Of a DNA stretch of 64,000 nucleotides, positions 36,712 through 48,657 are shown piece after piece. Made by a program: the position numbers and the translations under genes. The DNA is taken from NCBI RefSeq assembly GCF_019279795.1, contig NC_056729.1, forward strand, positions 1,862,756,311-1,862,820,310, read 5' to 3'. Source of the DNA: Protopterus annectens (Eukaryota; Chordata; Ceratodontiformes; Protopteridae). Below the pieces are notes generated by a model that was given only the letters and a program-made list of their open reading frames with translations, was not told the DNA's origin and did no database searches. How positions within the stretch are numbered: position 1 is the stretch's first letter; every line of letters begins with the position of its first letter.

Positions 36712-36815
36712 CTGCAACATGGAAGAGAAGGACATCTATGGTTATGGTAAGATTTTACACAACTAATCTCTGTCTTTCTATTCTTATGTTGCAGTATTCT
36801 CACATGTGGGAGAGT
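36712..36815 (+). repeat. DIRS 4 internal complementary region
   Basis: The first half (ggttatggtaagattttaca) is the reverse complement of the left edge at 36390-36430. The second half (cttatgttgcagtattctca) matches the reverse complement of the right edge at about 54058-54075. It has the same two-part design as in DIRS 1 and DIRS 5. Confidence 0.82.
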
Positions 36816-36823
36816 ACCATAGC

Positions 36824-37117
36824 TCAAGCAGAAGAAAGGGTGGAGGAACAGGTAGCAGTCTCCAGGAAACCATGGAGGATGGCCCTTGCAAATCCTGCTC
36901 TGGCTCTGGAGATACTGTCTAGTTTATAATGTTTAGTGAAGGTATATTTAGAGGACCATGTGGCTATCTCCAGAATGGTAGCCGATGCTGTATCCAGGCC
37001 CTTGAGGAAAGCCCCAGAAGAGGCCACTGCTCTAGCAGAATGTGCTTTTACAAAACTGTGGTAAGTCCTTACCATGGAAAGAGTAACAGATATCCAGCTC
37101 CAACTCTGAGATCGCAC
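36824..37117 (-). pseudogene. DIRS 4 tyrosine recombinase, C-terminal part
   Basis: The open 97-codon frame contains KAHSARAVASSGAFLKGLD (the H-x-x-R block with His and Arg) and YTFTKHYKLDSISRARAG with the nucleophile Tyr. It lacks the first Arg box, which was lost where unrelated sequence (37120-37425) interrupts the gene. Confidence 0.82.
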
Positions 37118-37119
37118 TA

Positions 37120-37425
37120 CAGTGTAGTAAAGGGAAATCTTCCCTTTCCGCAGTGTACTGCATTGTAGTGCGGTCTAGGTGGTGGTTTATTTAGAGATCG
37201 GGGGTGTGGGGGAGCAGTTGGGCTTGCCCCCCCCCCCCCCCCCCGCTTACAACCGTCAGGTAAGTGTATTCTTTTTTTATTTTTTTTTAAATGTTTTCGA
37301 AGTTTTACAACTTTGAAGATATGGGTTCGACCATATGGCATTCGAAGTTGTACAACATTGATAACGTAATATAGAGCCGATAAGTGGACTTTCACTGAAC
37401 AGCATGAAAGTCGGATTTTAGAAGC
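37120..37425. other. Unclassified insert with palindromes inside the DIRS 4 recombinase
   Basis: This segment separates the N- and C-terminal recombinase pieces. It has hairpin-forming stretches (aaagggaaatcttcccttt; gactttcactgaacagcatg followed by aaagtc), an 18-C run at 37227-37244 and T-rich sequence. No TIR pair or coding region is confirmed. It may be a MITE, or filler that replaced part of the gene. Confidence 0.4.
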
Positions 37426-37576
37426 TCACACTCACAGGCTGGGGCTAGAGGGACATCCACTTTGAAGGGATCTTGTTGCCTTTAAAGACACCAACTGGAG
37501 AACCTTTTCCATTCTGAAACATAGGATCTCCTGGTAATGGGTTTCCTGGCCTCCTGCAGGATAGATAACACATAGG
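37426..37576 (-). pseudogene. DIRS 4 tyrosine recombinase, N-terminal part
   Basis: The minus strand reads LQEARKPITRRSYVSEWKRF, matching LLARRLITRKSYAEKWKRF of DIRS 5. It then gives DVPLAPACECELL, matching DVPVAVSYLCELL of DIRS 2. Stops interrupt it. Its upstream end abuts the tail of CR1 copy F. Confidence 0.75.
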
Positions 37577-39022
37577 TTCATAGGTAGGTACTAGGCTATT
37601 ATTTTCCTGTGCCCCGTCAAGCAGAACCACAGAAGTGATCCCCGGGGTGAATTTCCTATTCCCCATCCAATCATCAAGATTTTTCTTGAAGAGTGCTAAT
37701 GAGGAGCTCTGTTTGACATAGATAGGTAGTCTGTTCCAGAGTATGGGAAGTCTCTGGGACATGAATCTATCCCTCCAGCATGTCCTGTTTATTGTGGTGA
37801 CAAGGTTTAGGTCTCTAGAGCATGTAGCTCGGAGGGATTGGGATTTTCTTTAAGTGGAACATGTCCAACAGCTCTGGGGTTGACATAGCTTTGTATGTTA
37901 GGCAGAGATTGCCTCTGAGTAGGCGATATGTGACAGAGTAAAGCTGGAGTTTTTTGAGTCGGTCTGCATAAGGCATCTGTTTGAGGCCAGTAATCCTCTT
38001 TGTGAGGTATTTTTGTGACCTTTCCAGTTGTTGTAGATGTCTTGTGAGGTACATACCAAAAGAGGCATTGTACTCTACAATGGGTCTAATGAGTGATGAG
38101 TAGAGAGGAACAATGACCTCTTTTTTTCTGGATGAGAAACCTTTTGTGATGAGATGTGCCACAAAGAAGGATTTCCTGACCACTGTGGCGATGTAATTAT
38201 CAAAGCAGAGACTACTGTCCACCTGTGTCCCAAGGTCTCTTATCACACTTTCGGTGTTAAGTAGACTACCGCCTATGAGGTAGTTCATGGGTACAGAGTT
38301 TTTACCAAAGGGGATGACAATGCACTTTTTGGCATTGAGCTTGAGGTCATGGCTTTGACACCAGGCATCTGTCTCAGGGAGGCCCTTTTGTAGAATGTCC
38401 ACATCGTTAGGAGTTTTGATTATAGCTCCTAGTTTGCAGTCATCTGCGAATTTAGTTAGCCAAAGACCTTCTGTGTTAGCCTGTACTTCAGAGAAGTACA
38501 TACCAAACAGGAGTGGACCCGGGACTGAACCCTGTGGTACCTCACTTGTCACTGGTCTGAAGTCTGATTTGGAGTCTGCTACTTTCACAGTGTGGGTTCT
38601 GTCAGTAAGCCAATTGGCAACCCATCTTGTGAGTTTATACCTAGTTTAGTGAGTTTATCTATAATTCCAGAGTGGGAGATGGTGTTGAATGCCTTGGCGA
38701 GATCTAGATAGGCTGTGTGAACCACCTTACCCTCATCTATGGCTTTGGTGACGGCTTCAAGGAAGTCTATCAGGTTTAGGAGACATGATCTGCCTTTTAC
38801 AAACCCGAACTGTGTGGGGACCAGAGTTTGGCGATCTCCATTGTCTTTGTTTATGAGTTCCATGATGATACATTCCATGTCCTTGCAAACCAGGCTTGTC
38901 AGGCTAATGAGGTGGCAGCACTCGGGGTCTGTTGTGCCACCCCCCCCCTTTGTGGAGTGGGATAACCGTTGTGGTGCGCCATTCAATGGGCACAAAGTCT
39001 GAGGCAAGGGTATGATTGAACA
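37577..39022 (-). mobile_element. CR1 LINE copy F, 5'-truncated, inside DIRS 4
   Basis: The 3' tail ggttcataggtaggtactag is at 37577; part of the 3' UTR is deleted. It reads minus through the ORF2 C-terminus and RT to near 39022. DIRS 4 sequence lies on both sides. It is a short, truncated CR1 copy. Confidence 0.9.
37600..39020 (-). pseudogene. CR1 copy F ORF2, RT fragment
   Basis: 37815-38588 is a 257-codon frame with VPQGSVPGPLLFGMYFSEV, FADDCKLGAI (catalytic Asp pair kept) and the thumb region. 38585-39007 has MECIIMELINKD, FGFVKGRSCLLN and YLDLAKAFNTI. 37445-37762 has the C-terminus. Frameshifts at about 38600 and 37800 separate the pieces. Confidence 0.87.
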
Positions 39023-39024
39023 TC

Positions 39025-40862
39025 CTACGAATAAAGGTGTCTGAAAAAGATCAGGAGTTTATTACCCACAGGTTTAGGCTGAGGGTTTTCATGTGTGGGT
39101 GAGTGAGTGATCCCTTCTGTTGTGTGAGTAGGTCCACCTTGTGAGGCAACTTGTACTGATTGCCCTTGGCAAGAGATACAAAAATGGGGAACCAGTGCAT
39201 CCCTGGCCAATAGGGGGTCACCAGCAAGACTTTTAACTTGTCCTACTGGATTATTAGCAGGACCTTCTGAATGAGGGGGGAGGGGGGAAGGCAAAAAGGA
39301 ATACCCCCCTCCAAGAAATTAAAAAGGCATCTGCTCTCCAAGCTAGTGAGGAAGGGGTTATGGGGAAGAAAAGCTGAAACTGTCTGTTCTGAGGGGAGGC
39401 AAACAGATCTGTTTGTGGGGTGCCCTATCTCTGGACAATATGTAAGAACACATCTCTGTGTAACATACACTCGTGATGTTGAGACAAAGATCTGCTGAAG
39501 GCATCTACCTGATGGGTGTCTTGAGATCGAATGAAGACTGTCTGCAGTGTGGCATTGCACGGTGTGGCCAACTCCCATGCCTGTGCTGCAAGCCTGCACA
39601 GTAAGTAGGATCTGGTCCCCCCTGCCTGTTGATGCACCACATCACAGTTGTGTTGTCTGTGAAGATTTGGAGGGGCCTGCCTGTATCAGAGGGAGGAAGG
39701 TCTTTAGAGCTAGAAGGAGAGCAGTCATTTCCCTCACACTGATAGGCTTTTTCTGGAGGGAGGGCTCTCATTGAGCCTGAACCTTGAGACCATTCATAGT
39801 GGCCCCCACCCTAAATCTGAGGCATCTGTGTGCATAAATTGCACTGGTTTGGTGGGTTGGAGGGAGAGGCCTGGATTCTGGTTTATTTGATAGATCCATC
39901 ACCTCAATTCTGTCTTTAGGCAGGGTAGGAAGGTCACCTGGAATTCCAAGGGGTGTCTGTGTTGGGACCAGATATCTTTCAAGTACCACTGGAACTACCT
40001 CATGTGCAGCTTGGCCAGGGCAACATAGGAAGAGTATTTGCCATGAGGCCTAGAAGATGGAGGAATTGCCGTGATGTGGGTGACAAGAAGCAACTCCTGG
40101 AAGAAACTGCTTAGGGAGCACACTTTGTCTTGAGGAAGGAACGCCTTCATCAGGTCTGTCCGTATTCTGCAGCCCAAGAAGATTTGGTCTTGGGCTGGAG
40201 TGAGGGAGGAATTTGACAGACTGAGAGTAAACCCCAGACTCTAGAGAAGGGACATAGTGAATTTTAAGTGAGTCCTGAGAGTACTTGCCTCTTCCACTAG
40301 TATGAGGAGGTCATCCAGGTGAGGGTAGATTTGAGTGCCTTTTGTTCTGCAGTAGGCTACTGCTGGGGCAACCACTTTGGTTTATCTACTGCACCAAGGG
40401 TCTTCACAAAGGGCAAGGCAGTAAACAAAGTGTGATGATGGCATAGCAAAGCGTAAAAACCTCTTGTAGTCTGGGTGGATGGGGGATATGGAAGCTTGTC
40501 TCCTTCAGGTCCAAAGTGGCCATGAATGCACTGGGTGGCAGTAGTGGAAGAAGGGTTTGAAGGGATAGCATGTGGAAGGAAGGAATGTGCAGGAAGGGGT
40601 TTAACAAGGACAGGTCTAGGATGGTTTTGGGGCCCAACAAAAGCCTGGAAAAGAACCCCCACCCTTCTTGGCCTGTGGAAACCCTTTCTATGGTCCCCTG
40701 TGAAAGGAGATCTAGGATGATCTGGGGTATTACGTGGAGCTGGCTTTTGGGAGAGGGAGGGAAAGGTATGGCCTGTGGTAGGGGGTTTTCTGCCAGGTCA
40801 TAAAGTACCCTTTTTCCACTACTGAAAAGACTCAGCAATCTGAAGTGATCTCTTGCCAAATG
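39025..40862 (-). pseudogene. DIRS 4 reverse transcriptase-RNase H, broken
   Basis: 40404-40859 encodes the RT N-terminal part (FFSRLLLGPKTILDLSLLN; MATLDLKETSFHIP, motif A). The catalytic box reads HLDDLLI near 40310 (Y changed to H). RNase H follows: HTDASDLGWGP (about 39810), the NTTVMWCINRQGG region (about 39620-39670), FASPQNRQFQLFF (about 39380-39420), and a PYWPGMHWFPIF-like block near 39200. Many stops and shifts are present. Confidence 0.8.
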
Positions 40863-42670
40863 GGTAGGCAGTAAGAGAGGTGGGTGGAGAGGGGAAGGTG
40901 CTCTAGGCAGTCACGCATTGTTGAGTCTATCTGGAAAGGGCTGCAGGGGATGTTGTAAGAAGAGGCAGTCCTGTGGGATGATGTTTTTCTAGAACCTTTC
41001 CTATGTTTTGAGGAGGAGGAAAAAGGAGCAGGACTCCTCCGGACAAATGAGGGATTAGCAGGGTAGTTTCTATAGAACTTTAAAACTAGTGAGACCAATA
41101 AATGTTTGAGGTCCTGCAGTTCCTTGCTTTTTTCCTGTAGGTTTTTGAATAGTTCAACAGACTGGTTGCCAAACAGGAATTTGTTGTCTAGAGGTGCATC
41201 CAAGATTTTGTTTTTAAAATCATCAGGGAGAGGTTGTAATATCAGCCAAGAATATATACGCAGTACAGAGGAAAAGGCAGCTGATATGGCTGAAGCCTCA
41301 ACAGCATCACAACTGCATTTTATAGAATGTCAGGCAACTTGGGCTGCTAAGGAGACATTAAATACAACCTGAGATTTAGCAGGTCAATCAGCAAGCAGGA
41401 AAGCAAAGATGTTGCTTGGGAGACTAAGTCTAAGGTATATTTAACAATGTGAATCTGATAATTCATGGCTCTAAAAGCTAGGGTGGAAGAAGTATAAATC
41501 TTTCTCCCAAGTCTGTCCATGACTTTATTGTCCTTGTCGGATGGCAGAAGGGATGAGGGGATTTGCATGAACTGTCTATCTGGAGCCAGTGCAATAACAG
41601 CTGGGTCTGCCATGGGTAGTTTAATGATGTACTTGTGGTCATCAGGGACTTTGTAAAACCTAAATGGTCTTTTAGGAGCTGGAGGCTATGATTCAGGGGT
41701 CTTGGAGGCTGAAGCAAATGCATCCAGGTAAGCTGGAAATACAAGGGGAATAGAAGAGGGAGAGGGGGACTCTATTTGTAGGAGTTCAAAATATCCCTTT
41801 TGCACCTCAGTCATCTGAGTGGCATCCCACTTGAATTACTCCTTCATTTTGGAGATAGTTTCCCCAAAGGTAATATCTTCAGGTGGGGAGTCTCCTTCCA
41901 AGGAGCTCTCATCTAGAAAGTAGTACTCAAGGGAGAAGCTCATTGGGAGGTGTACGTAAGAGATTCTTCAGAAGAGGAGGAGGAATCTTCCTCTTGAATG
42001 AGAGCATGTAGGATGGGGGTAACTGAAGCTGGCCTAGGGCTGAGGGTAGGGCAAGGCCAGAGCAAGTGTAACTGTGGGCCTGAGGGCCATAAAGGCCTGA
42101 GCCAAGGACTGGGAAAAAGTTTGCCAGTCTGGCTGTTCTTCAGTAGTGGAAGATAAATGTTTTGTTTTGTATTTCTTTTTTGGGGGAGTACTATCTGTGA
42201 CTGTTTGTGAAGGAGAAGGCCTAGGATCAGGCGTCAGGCCTGTGGGAGAGGAGCCTAGTTCTGGCACTGTAAGTGGCTGTCCAGAGAAGTCCAGCTCCCT
42301 CTCCACATCAGCTGGAGCCTAAATCGCAGCAACCTCCGTGGATGTGCCAGCTGGAGATTCAAGTGTGGCTTCCATCAAGGTACCCTCCAAAGTCACCAGT
42401 TCATGCAGACGTCCTTCAGCCCCTAGAAAGGTAAGCTAGTGGGATGTCTGACATCGGAGGGGCAGTAGCAGTAGGCCTTGAAACCTTAGCCTTCTTTTTA
42501 GGCAGCTCCGACTCGATGGTGATTTGGGTTCCAAGCCTAAGGCTAAACACTTGAGTCACTGGTTTTCCATAAATAGTTTCAGGGCTGACAGATGACTGTG
42601 TAGGGTTTTTGGAGTGAACGACTGACAAATGCTACAGGTCGTATGGTTGTGGGATTGGCCTAAGCAGAAA
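40863..42670 (-). pseudogene. DIRS 4 gag, main part, broken
   Basis: 42670 downward begins inside the zinc motif (FCLGQSHNHTTCSIC). A Lys/Ser/Pro-rich region follows. 41347-41613 contains the conserved block DRLGRKIYTSSTLAFRAMNY. The end has a basic tail (SSKHRKGSRKTSSH) near 40980. The first part of the zinc motif lies at about 53728-53770, beyond the DIRS 5 insertion. Confidence 0.75.
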
Positions 42671-42882
42671 GTACAGTTGTGTACCTACCATAAATGTAGA
42701 TGTTCGAGGGTATTCACTGTTGCAGTCATTACACTTGGGTTATCCTGCTGGCACGCTACCCACAGTCGGCCTGAATTCCAAAGTCCTGGTCTGGCGTTGG
42801 TTGCTGTCACCTCTTCCCTGACGTCAGTGTGCCAGGGGTATAAAAGATGCAGCCGATGCCATTTTCTTCAGTTTTTCTTGCC
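42671..42882 (+). repeat. DIRS 5 3' ITR
   Basis: It is the reverse complement of 53544-53727 over blocks such as gtagcgtgccagcaggataa (opposite strand). It contains gtataaaag at 42838-42846. Its outer edge has an extra segment (gtacctaccataaatgtag) missing from the other ITR. Confidence 0.93.
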
Positions 42883-43058
42883 CTAGATGTCAGGTGCCCC
42901 AAAAAAGGAAGGCTAAAAAATTCTGTTTACAAAAAAGCATGCAGTAACATAATCATTACCTTCATCTACAAGCAAATACACCACATAGGTTGTATAGGAT
43001 AGAGAAGTATAGATAAGTCCCAGCAAATAAAAGGGGGAAGGAGGGAGGGTAACCTGGA

Positions 43059-43156
43059 CTGCAACTGTGAATACACTCGAACATCTACATTTATGGTAGG
43101 TACATAACTGTACTATGTTCATCGTGTTTCACTGCTGCAGTCATTACACTTGGGTT
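43059..43156 (+). repeat. DIRS 5 internal complementary region
   Basis: 43059-43110 is the reverse complement of the left edge (42671-42722). 43110-43156 (atgttcatcgtgtttcactg) is the reverse complement of the right edge (53680-53727). Confidence 0.93.
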
Positions 43157-43187
43157 GAATCCCAAAGCTGAGGTTGGAAGGCTGGGC

Positions 43188-44196
43188 CTAGATAGAGTTA
43201 GGAGAGGCTATGAGGCCCTGCAGAACTGCAGTGGCAAAGCCTGCCCTGGATTTAGAGTAAAGAGGCAAGTGATAGTGCTTTGTAAAAGTGTGCACTGAAG
43301 TGCAAGTTGCAGCCTCCAAAATATCCTTGGTTGTTACTCGTCTGAGGAAGGCTGCAGAAGTGGCTGCTGCTCTGGTTGAATGTGGCCTAATGCCCTGGGG
43401 CACTGAATTGCCATGTTGTGAATAGCAGAAACGAATGCAGTGGCCTATCCATTTTGAAATAGTCTGCTTTGAAATAGCCTTTGCTTGTGATCCTGCAGCA
43501 TATGCCACTAAGAGTTGCTCAGTCTTTCTGAAAGCTTTAGTTTTGCCCAAGTAGAAGCGTAACTGTCTGTGTATGTCCAAAGAATGCAGAAGTCTCTCCC
43601 CTTTATTCTGTGGGTTTGGATAAAAGGTAGGCAAATGAATGGTTTGGTTAAGAGCCACACTGGACACTACCTTAGGCATAAATGTTGGGTTTGTCCTTAG
43701 AGAAACCCTGTCCGGATGGAAAATAATAAAAGGTTCCACAGCCATTAGTGCCTGTAACTCTGAGACTCTTCTTGCTGAAGTTATTGCTAGGAGCAGAGCT
43801 GTTTTCCATGATAAGAATTTTATCTCAGCTGTATTGGCTGGCTCAAAAGGAAGCAGTGTGAGCTTTTCCAAGACAAAATTGAGATCCCATGCAGGTATTT
43901 GTGCTCTCCTTGGAGGTCTTATGTTTTTGGCCCCTCTGAGGTACTGCCTTAGCAGTGGATGTGAAAAAAGTAGGTGGGTCCGTATTGTAATGAGCTGAAA
44001 TGGCAGAGACATGTATCTTAATTAATGAGAAGGATAGGCCTTTGTCCAGCATCTCAGTTAGGTATTGTAAAATATGAGGAATATTTGGTACAAGTGTGTC
44101 AATTCCTTGTGCCTGGTTCCAAGCACAGAATCTCTTCCATTTTTCTGCATAAGATTTTCTGGTGATGAGCCTCCTGGCCAGCAAAATAACATCCAT
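43188..44196 (-). pseudogene. DIRS 5 tyrosine recombinase, one frameshift
   Basis: 44196-43843 holds the N-terminal core-binding part (LLARRLITRKSYAEKWKRF). After a shift near 43990-44010, the 274-codon frame 44012-43188 has the catalytic domain: Arg82 in SARRVSEL, His211 and Arg214 in RPHSTRA, Tyr247 in FTKHYH. All catalytic residues are present, and only the frameshift separates the two halves. The gene ends 32 bases from the ICR. Confidence 0.88.
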
Positions 44197-44203
44197 AACC
44201 GCT

Positions 44204-46190
44204 TTAGAGAGGTGTATTCTGAATGGTTACATTATCCGCCATGCAGCCAGATTTAGGGTTCTGAGATGGCTGTGCAGGATCTGATTGTTTTGTTGGGTCA
44301 GTAAATGAGGAATTTGAAGCAATGTCCAGGCTGGGCCTTGAGACAAGCTCTTTAGGATTGGGTACCAGTGCTGGCGTGGCCAATCTGGGGCAATCAGTAT
44401 CATTTTTGGCTTCTCTTGTCTGACCTTTAGGAATACCTTGGGGAGGAGAGGTAGTGGAGGGAAGGCATATACTGTAAGTTTTTTCCAGCTGAATGACAGG
44501 GTATCCACTTTCCATGCTTGCTTGTGATAAGTCCTTGTGCAGAATCTCTGTAGTTGGCAGTTGTGAGGGGAGGCAAACAGATCTATGTCTGGGCATCCCC
44601 ATTTCCTTGTTATCATGCTGAAGATTTGTGGATCTAGTTTCCACTCGTGAGGGTCCATGAGGTTTCTGCTTAGTTCGTCTGCCAGAGCATTTGTTTTTCC
44701 TGGCAGGAATTGTGCTTGCAGGTGTACTTGATAAGTCAATGCTGTGTTCTACAAAATCATGGCTTGTCTGCAGAGGGGGTAAGAATGTGTGCCTCCCTGT
44801 TTGTTTATGTACCACATGACTATAGTATTGTCCATCTTTATCAGCAGTTGTCCTGGATGAAGTAGATCCTTGAAGGCTGTCAGGGCATTTTGTACCGCTA
44901 GCATCTCTTTTTGATTGATGTGAAGATGCCTTTGGCTTGTGGGCCATGTGCCTTAAATACATATTCCTGCCATGTGGGCCCCCCAGGCATAATCTGATGC
45001 ATCCGTTGTTAGTGTTTGCCTGGCTGTGGGTAAAGTGAATGGCTGTCCCTTGTTGTGGTGATAGGCCTGTGCCCACCATCGAAACTCCTGTTGCAGGCAG
45101 GGAATGAGGGTAATTAATGATTCCAGGCTGTGGCACTTTTGAGCCCAAACACTTTTTAGACACCACTGTAGATTCCTCATATGCAGTCTTGCATATGGAA
45201 TTAGCAGAATGCAGGATGCCATGTAGCCCAAAGTCTGCAGAATTTTTCTTGCAAATAACTGGGTCTTTGTTGCCATGCTTTTGAGGTAAGAAGTCAGTTG
45301 CCTTTGTTTGTCTGGTGTGAGATAAGCCATCTGGGTAGTTGTATTTAAGCTTGCACCCAGGAATATTATCTCTTGAGAGGGTACTAGTTTTGATTTCTTT
45401 TCGTTTACTGTGCACCCTAGGCAAATTAGTAATCTTTTTACAAACGCCAGATGCTTTAGAAGAATGTCTTTAGTCTCTGCTTGAATAAGGCAGTCGTCTA
45501 AGTAGGGATATATCTGAATTCTTCTTTGTCTGCAAAATGCAATTACTGGTGCCAGGCATTTTGTGAAGACCCTGGGCACATTGATAAGCCAAAGGGCAGT
45601 GCAGAAAATTGGTAGTGCATTGAGCCAGCTATGAATCTGAGGTATCTTCTGCAAGATTGTCTTATTGGGATATGCAGGTATGCCTCTTTGAGGTCCAAAC
45701 ATACAAGCCAAGCCTTCTTGCCCAGCATGGGCAGAAGCTGCTGCAGAGTCAACATTTTGAATTTTGGGACATCCAGAAAAGTGTTTAGAATAGACAGGTC
45801 CAGAATTGGTCTCCAGGCTTTGCCGTTTCTTGGTACTAAGAAAAGTCTTGAGTAAAATCCTTGTCCATGCTCTTGTTGTGGTACAGGCTGAATAGCCCTC
45901 ATGTCCATGAGAGAAGAAACTTGCTTTTGTGCCTCTGCCCATTGATTGCGTGGCAGGTCTGGCATACCTTTTGCCTTTAGAAGGGTGTGAAAGTGGAACC
46001 TGTAGTCCTGAGAAACTACATTTAAGACCCAATTGTCCTGGGTGATGTGCCAATTTTGTGAAAAAAGTGCTAGCTTTCCCCCTAAGGGTGCTGCCAAAAG
46101 ATAAGTGTTTGGCATTGGCAGAGGAAAGTCATTGGGACTGTTTCCTATATGGCTGTGATTTGTCTTCTCTGCTTTTGGAGGTAGAAGCAC
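44204..46190 (-). pseudogene. DIRS 5 reverse transcriptase-RNase H, lightly broken
   Basis: 46190-45543 encodes FYSRLFLVPR, RPILDLSILN, motif A LVCLDLKEAYLHIP and ALPFGLSMCP. A one-base shift near 45590 leads into the frame with PYLDDCLIQ (catalytic YLDD, about 45495), LGASLNTTT, and RNase H TTDASDYAWGAHMAG (about 44980-45010). A TAA near 44953 interrupts. The frame continues with MDNTIVMWYINKQGG, FLPGKTNALADELSR (about 44690) and a FASPHN block. A 406-codon open frame here is a shadow in the wrong frame. Confidence 0.87.
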
Positions 46191-47057
46191 CCCATTGTTT
46201 GGGCCTGTATGAGCCCTGGGGCTGTTGTCTGCCTCTAGGGCGTCTGTATCTGCCTCTTTGTGGCCTGTCTGACACTGGAAAGGACCAATTTTTAGAAGGC
46301 CAGTTCCTGCTAAATCTGGGTGGTTGTACCTGTAAAAAATCCTTTACTGTCTGCATAGATGTTGCTTTATCCTCCATTTTCTTCAACGCCTCTTCTGCCT
46401 TATCACCAAAGTATCATGCTGTAATGGAGCATTCAATAATTTTGCTTTAATATGATTGGCAGATTCTGTTCCTTTAACCAAGCATGCCTTCTAATGACAG
46501 AAGCTGTAACAGCGGCCCTGCAAGAGGCCTCCAGTGAATCAAAACCACATTGCAAAGTATGCTTTCCCACTTGTTCAGCTGCATGCAATAAATCATGCAT
46601 TTCCTTGTTTTCAGAACATTCAGTATTTGTCAACATTTTCTGTTTTAGCAGTGACATTGCTGATATTTAAGGATATGAAACTGACAATTTAAAGCCATTC
46701 CAGCCAAGTTAGCAGAAGTGTAAACGTTTTTCCTCCATCTGTCCAGTGCCCTAGAATCCCTGTCTGAGGGGAGAGGGTTTTTTGCAGTAGAGGCCTTGAC
46801 CCCTTTGGGACCCTGAGAGATAGTTTCTGGGTCAGCAGCAGGGTTTTTATATAGAAATTTATGAGAGTCTGGAACCCTGTAGTATTTGTCTGACTTAACA
46901 GGTGCAGGAGGTAAAGAGTCGGGAGACAGGCCGGACTCTGAAAATACATCATCTACAATGTCTAGAACAGGGGGAATAGCAAGAGGTCTGTGCTGGGTAT
47001 TAGAAGAAAGTCTCTGAGCCTTTTCTTAGATTCCGAGTAATCCTGGCTCTCCCAGTG
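46129..47057 (-). pseudogene. DIRS 5 gag, C-terminal part
   Basis: 46950 downward: a Pro/Ser region, then ALDRWRKNVYTSANLAGMAL, the gag core block also in DIRS 1 and DIRS 4. It ends in a basic Arg/Gln-rich tail (RPQRGRYRRPRGRQQPQG, about 46240). Frameshifts occur near 46660 and 46430. Upstream it is cut by the CR1 at 47058. Confidence 0.8.
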
Positions 47058-48657
47058 GAAATGCTAAATTGTTGCTTAGATATCTGTTGTCTTACTGTTC
47101 TGCAATATTTGTCTGTATTATTCTGTATTATAGAGCTAAATTGTTGCTTAGATATCTGTTGTCTTACTGTTCTGCAAATATACAGATATCAGTATATATA
47201 TTGTGGTTTTATAATTTGCACTGTGATTCCTCATATCTATCTCTGTTGAAACTGTCTTCCCCACCCCACCCCCTCATTTTAGTTTCTATAGCTTGTGTTT
47301 TAACTCAAGGTTCCCTTAATTTGCTGCTAATAGCAGCCTGCATTTAAAGTGGATTGTTGAGAGACAGCCTTACAAGACTATCTGCAAATATATAGAGCTG
47401 AGTATATTTTTCTGTATTATTCTGTATTATAGAGCTAAACTGTTGCTTAGATATCTGTTGTCTTACTGTTCTGCAAATATACAGAGATCAGTATATATTT
47501 TTTTGGTTTTATAATTTGCACTGTGATTCCTCATATCTATCTCTGTTGAAACTGTCTTCCCCACCCCCCTCCCTGTTCTTGGTTGTAGTTTAAATTTGGT
47601 GGCTTTTGCAGTGCCCGCCCCACTGTAGATTTGATCTAGGACACTCCCCCAGTCCCATCTCTTTACCGCATTCTACCTAATAAAACCCTTCTGCACTTGC
47701 TTTTAGTCCTTTTTAATTTAACTACATTTTTTTCAAACTGTGCGTGGACTAATATTGCTACATACTCAAGTGTGCCTGCTTGCACTGCATGTGAATTGTT
47801 TTTACTACTGTGTTTGCTACTTTTCTGAAAAAAAAATTATCTGCTTTTACTGTGTTTGTGTTTCTTCCTACTTTATTTTGCTTTTGCATTATCTTAAAAG
47901 TACTCAGTTGTATTTATTACTGCTTGGTGTAACTCATTCTAAGCCTTTTAGTTTAAGCACTTGGGCTTCAGACCAGCTGTTTTACATTAAGAAGGTTTGT
48001 GGTCTGCACTGTAGTGGCAGGACAGGTAGCTTACATCCTTCTAAGTTGGGAACTGCTGATTGAGGGCTCAGTGTCAGTTATTCTAAAAGTGTATTAATTC
48101 TGGTTTAAGCACTTGGGCTTCAGGCCAGTTATTTTACATTAAAAGGGTTCGTGGTCTGCACTCTTGTGGGAGGAGAGGCTGGACTCTGCCCTTCTGAGCT
48201 GGGAATTTCTGGTTAAAGGCTTATAGTGCCTGCATATTTGAACTGCTTCTTACTGAAATTGGTACACCTTGTTTGCTGTAGCGTAGACTAGATCCAGGCC
48301 TGCTGAATCTAGCTTTGTTTGTATGCTTGTTGTTTGTTTGCTTGCTATTTCCCTGAAACGCTATTACCACCTAAAATGTGGCTTTTCAGCACTTCTGTGG
48401 ATCCCTAGTGATATCTGCATTGCTTACTGTACTTATTTCCTTGTTTCACTTAAAAGAAAGTTACTGTTTGTTGTTTTTGCATTTAAGTTACCTGTAACAC
48501 ATTGCATTTAAGTTACCTAGCACTTGCTCAGTAAAGCAATTATATAAGTCAGCACTAAAAAATTAAAAGCACTACACCCTCACAAACTCCCCTTGAGTAC
48601 CTTGTTCCCCATTGGCCCTTTTTTCAATTATAAAGGAATTCCCAATACTTTTCTAGC
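47058..48657 (+). promoter_or_regulatory. CR1 5' UTR with tandem repeat units
   Basis: The block gttgcttagatatctgttgt recurs at about 47070, 47135 and 47440. A longer piece including ataatttgcactgtgattcc recurs at about 47210 and 47512. A second unit (aagcacttgggcttca, then gtggtctgcact) recurs at about 47957 and 48109. Repeated 5' units often carry LINE promoters; that role is inferred from position. Confidence 0.6.

Noticed and set aside
44204-45424. A 406-codon open frame on the minus strand
   Set aside because: It overlaps the DIRS 5 RNase H region in another frame. Its Ser/Thr/Gln/Lys-rich composition is that of a shadow, and the true frame holds TTDASDYAWG and FLPGKTNALAD.
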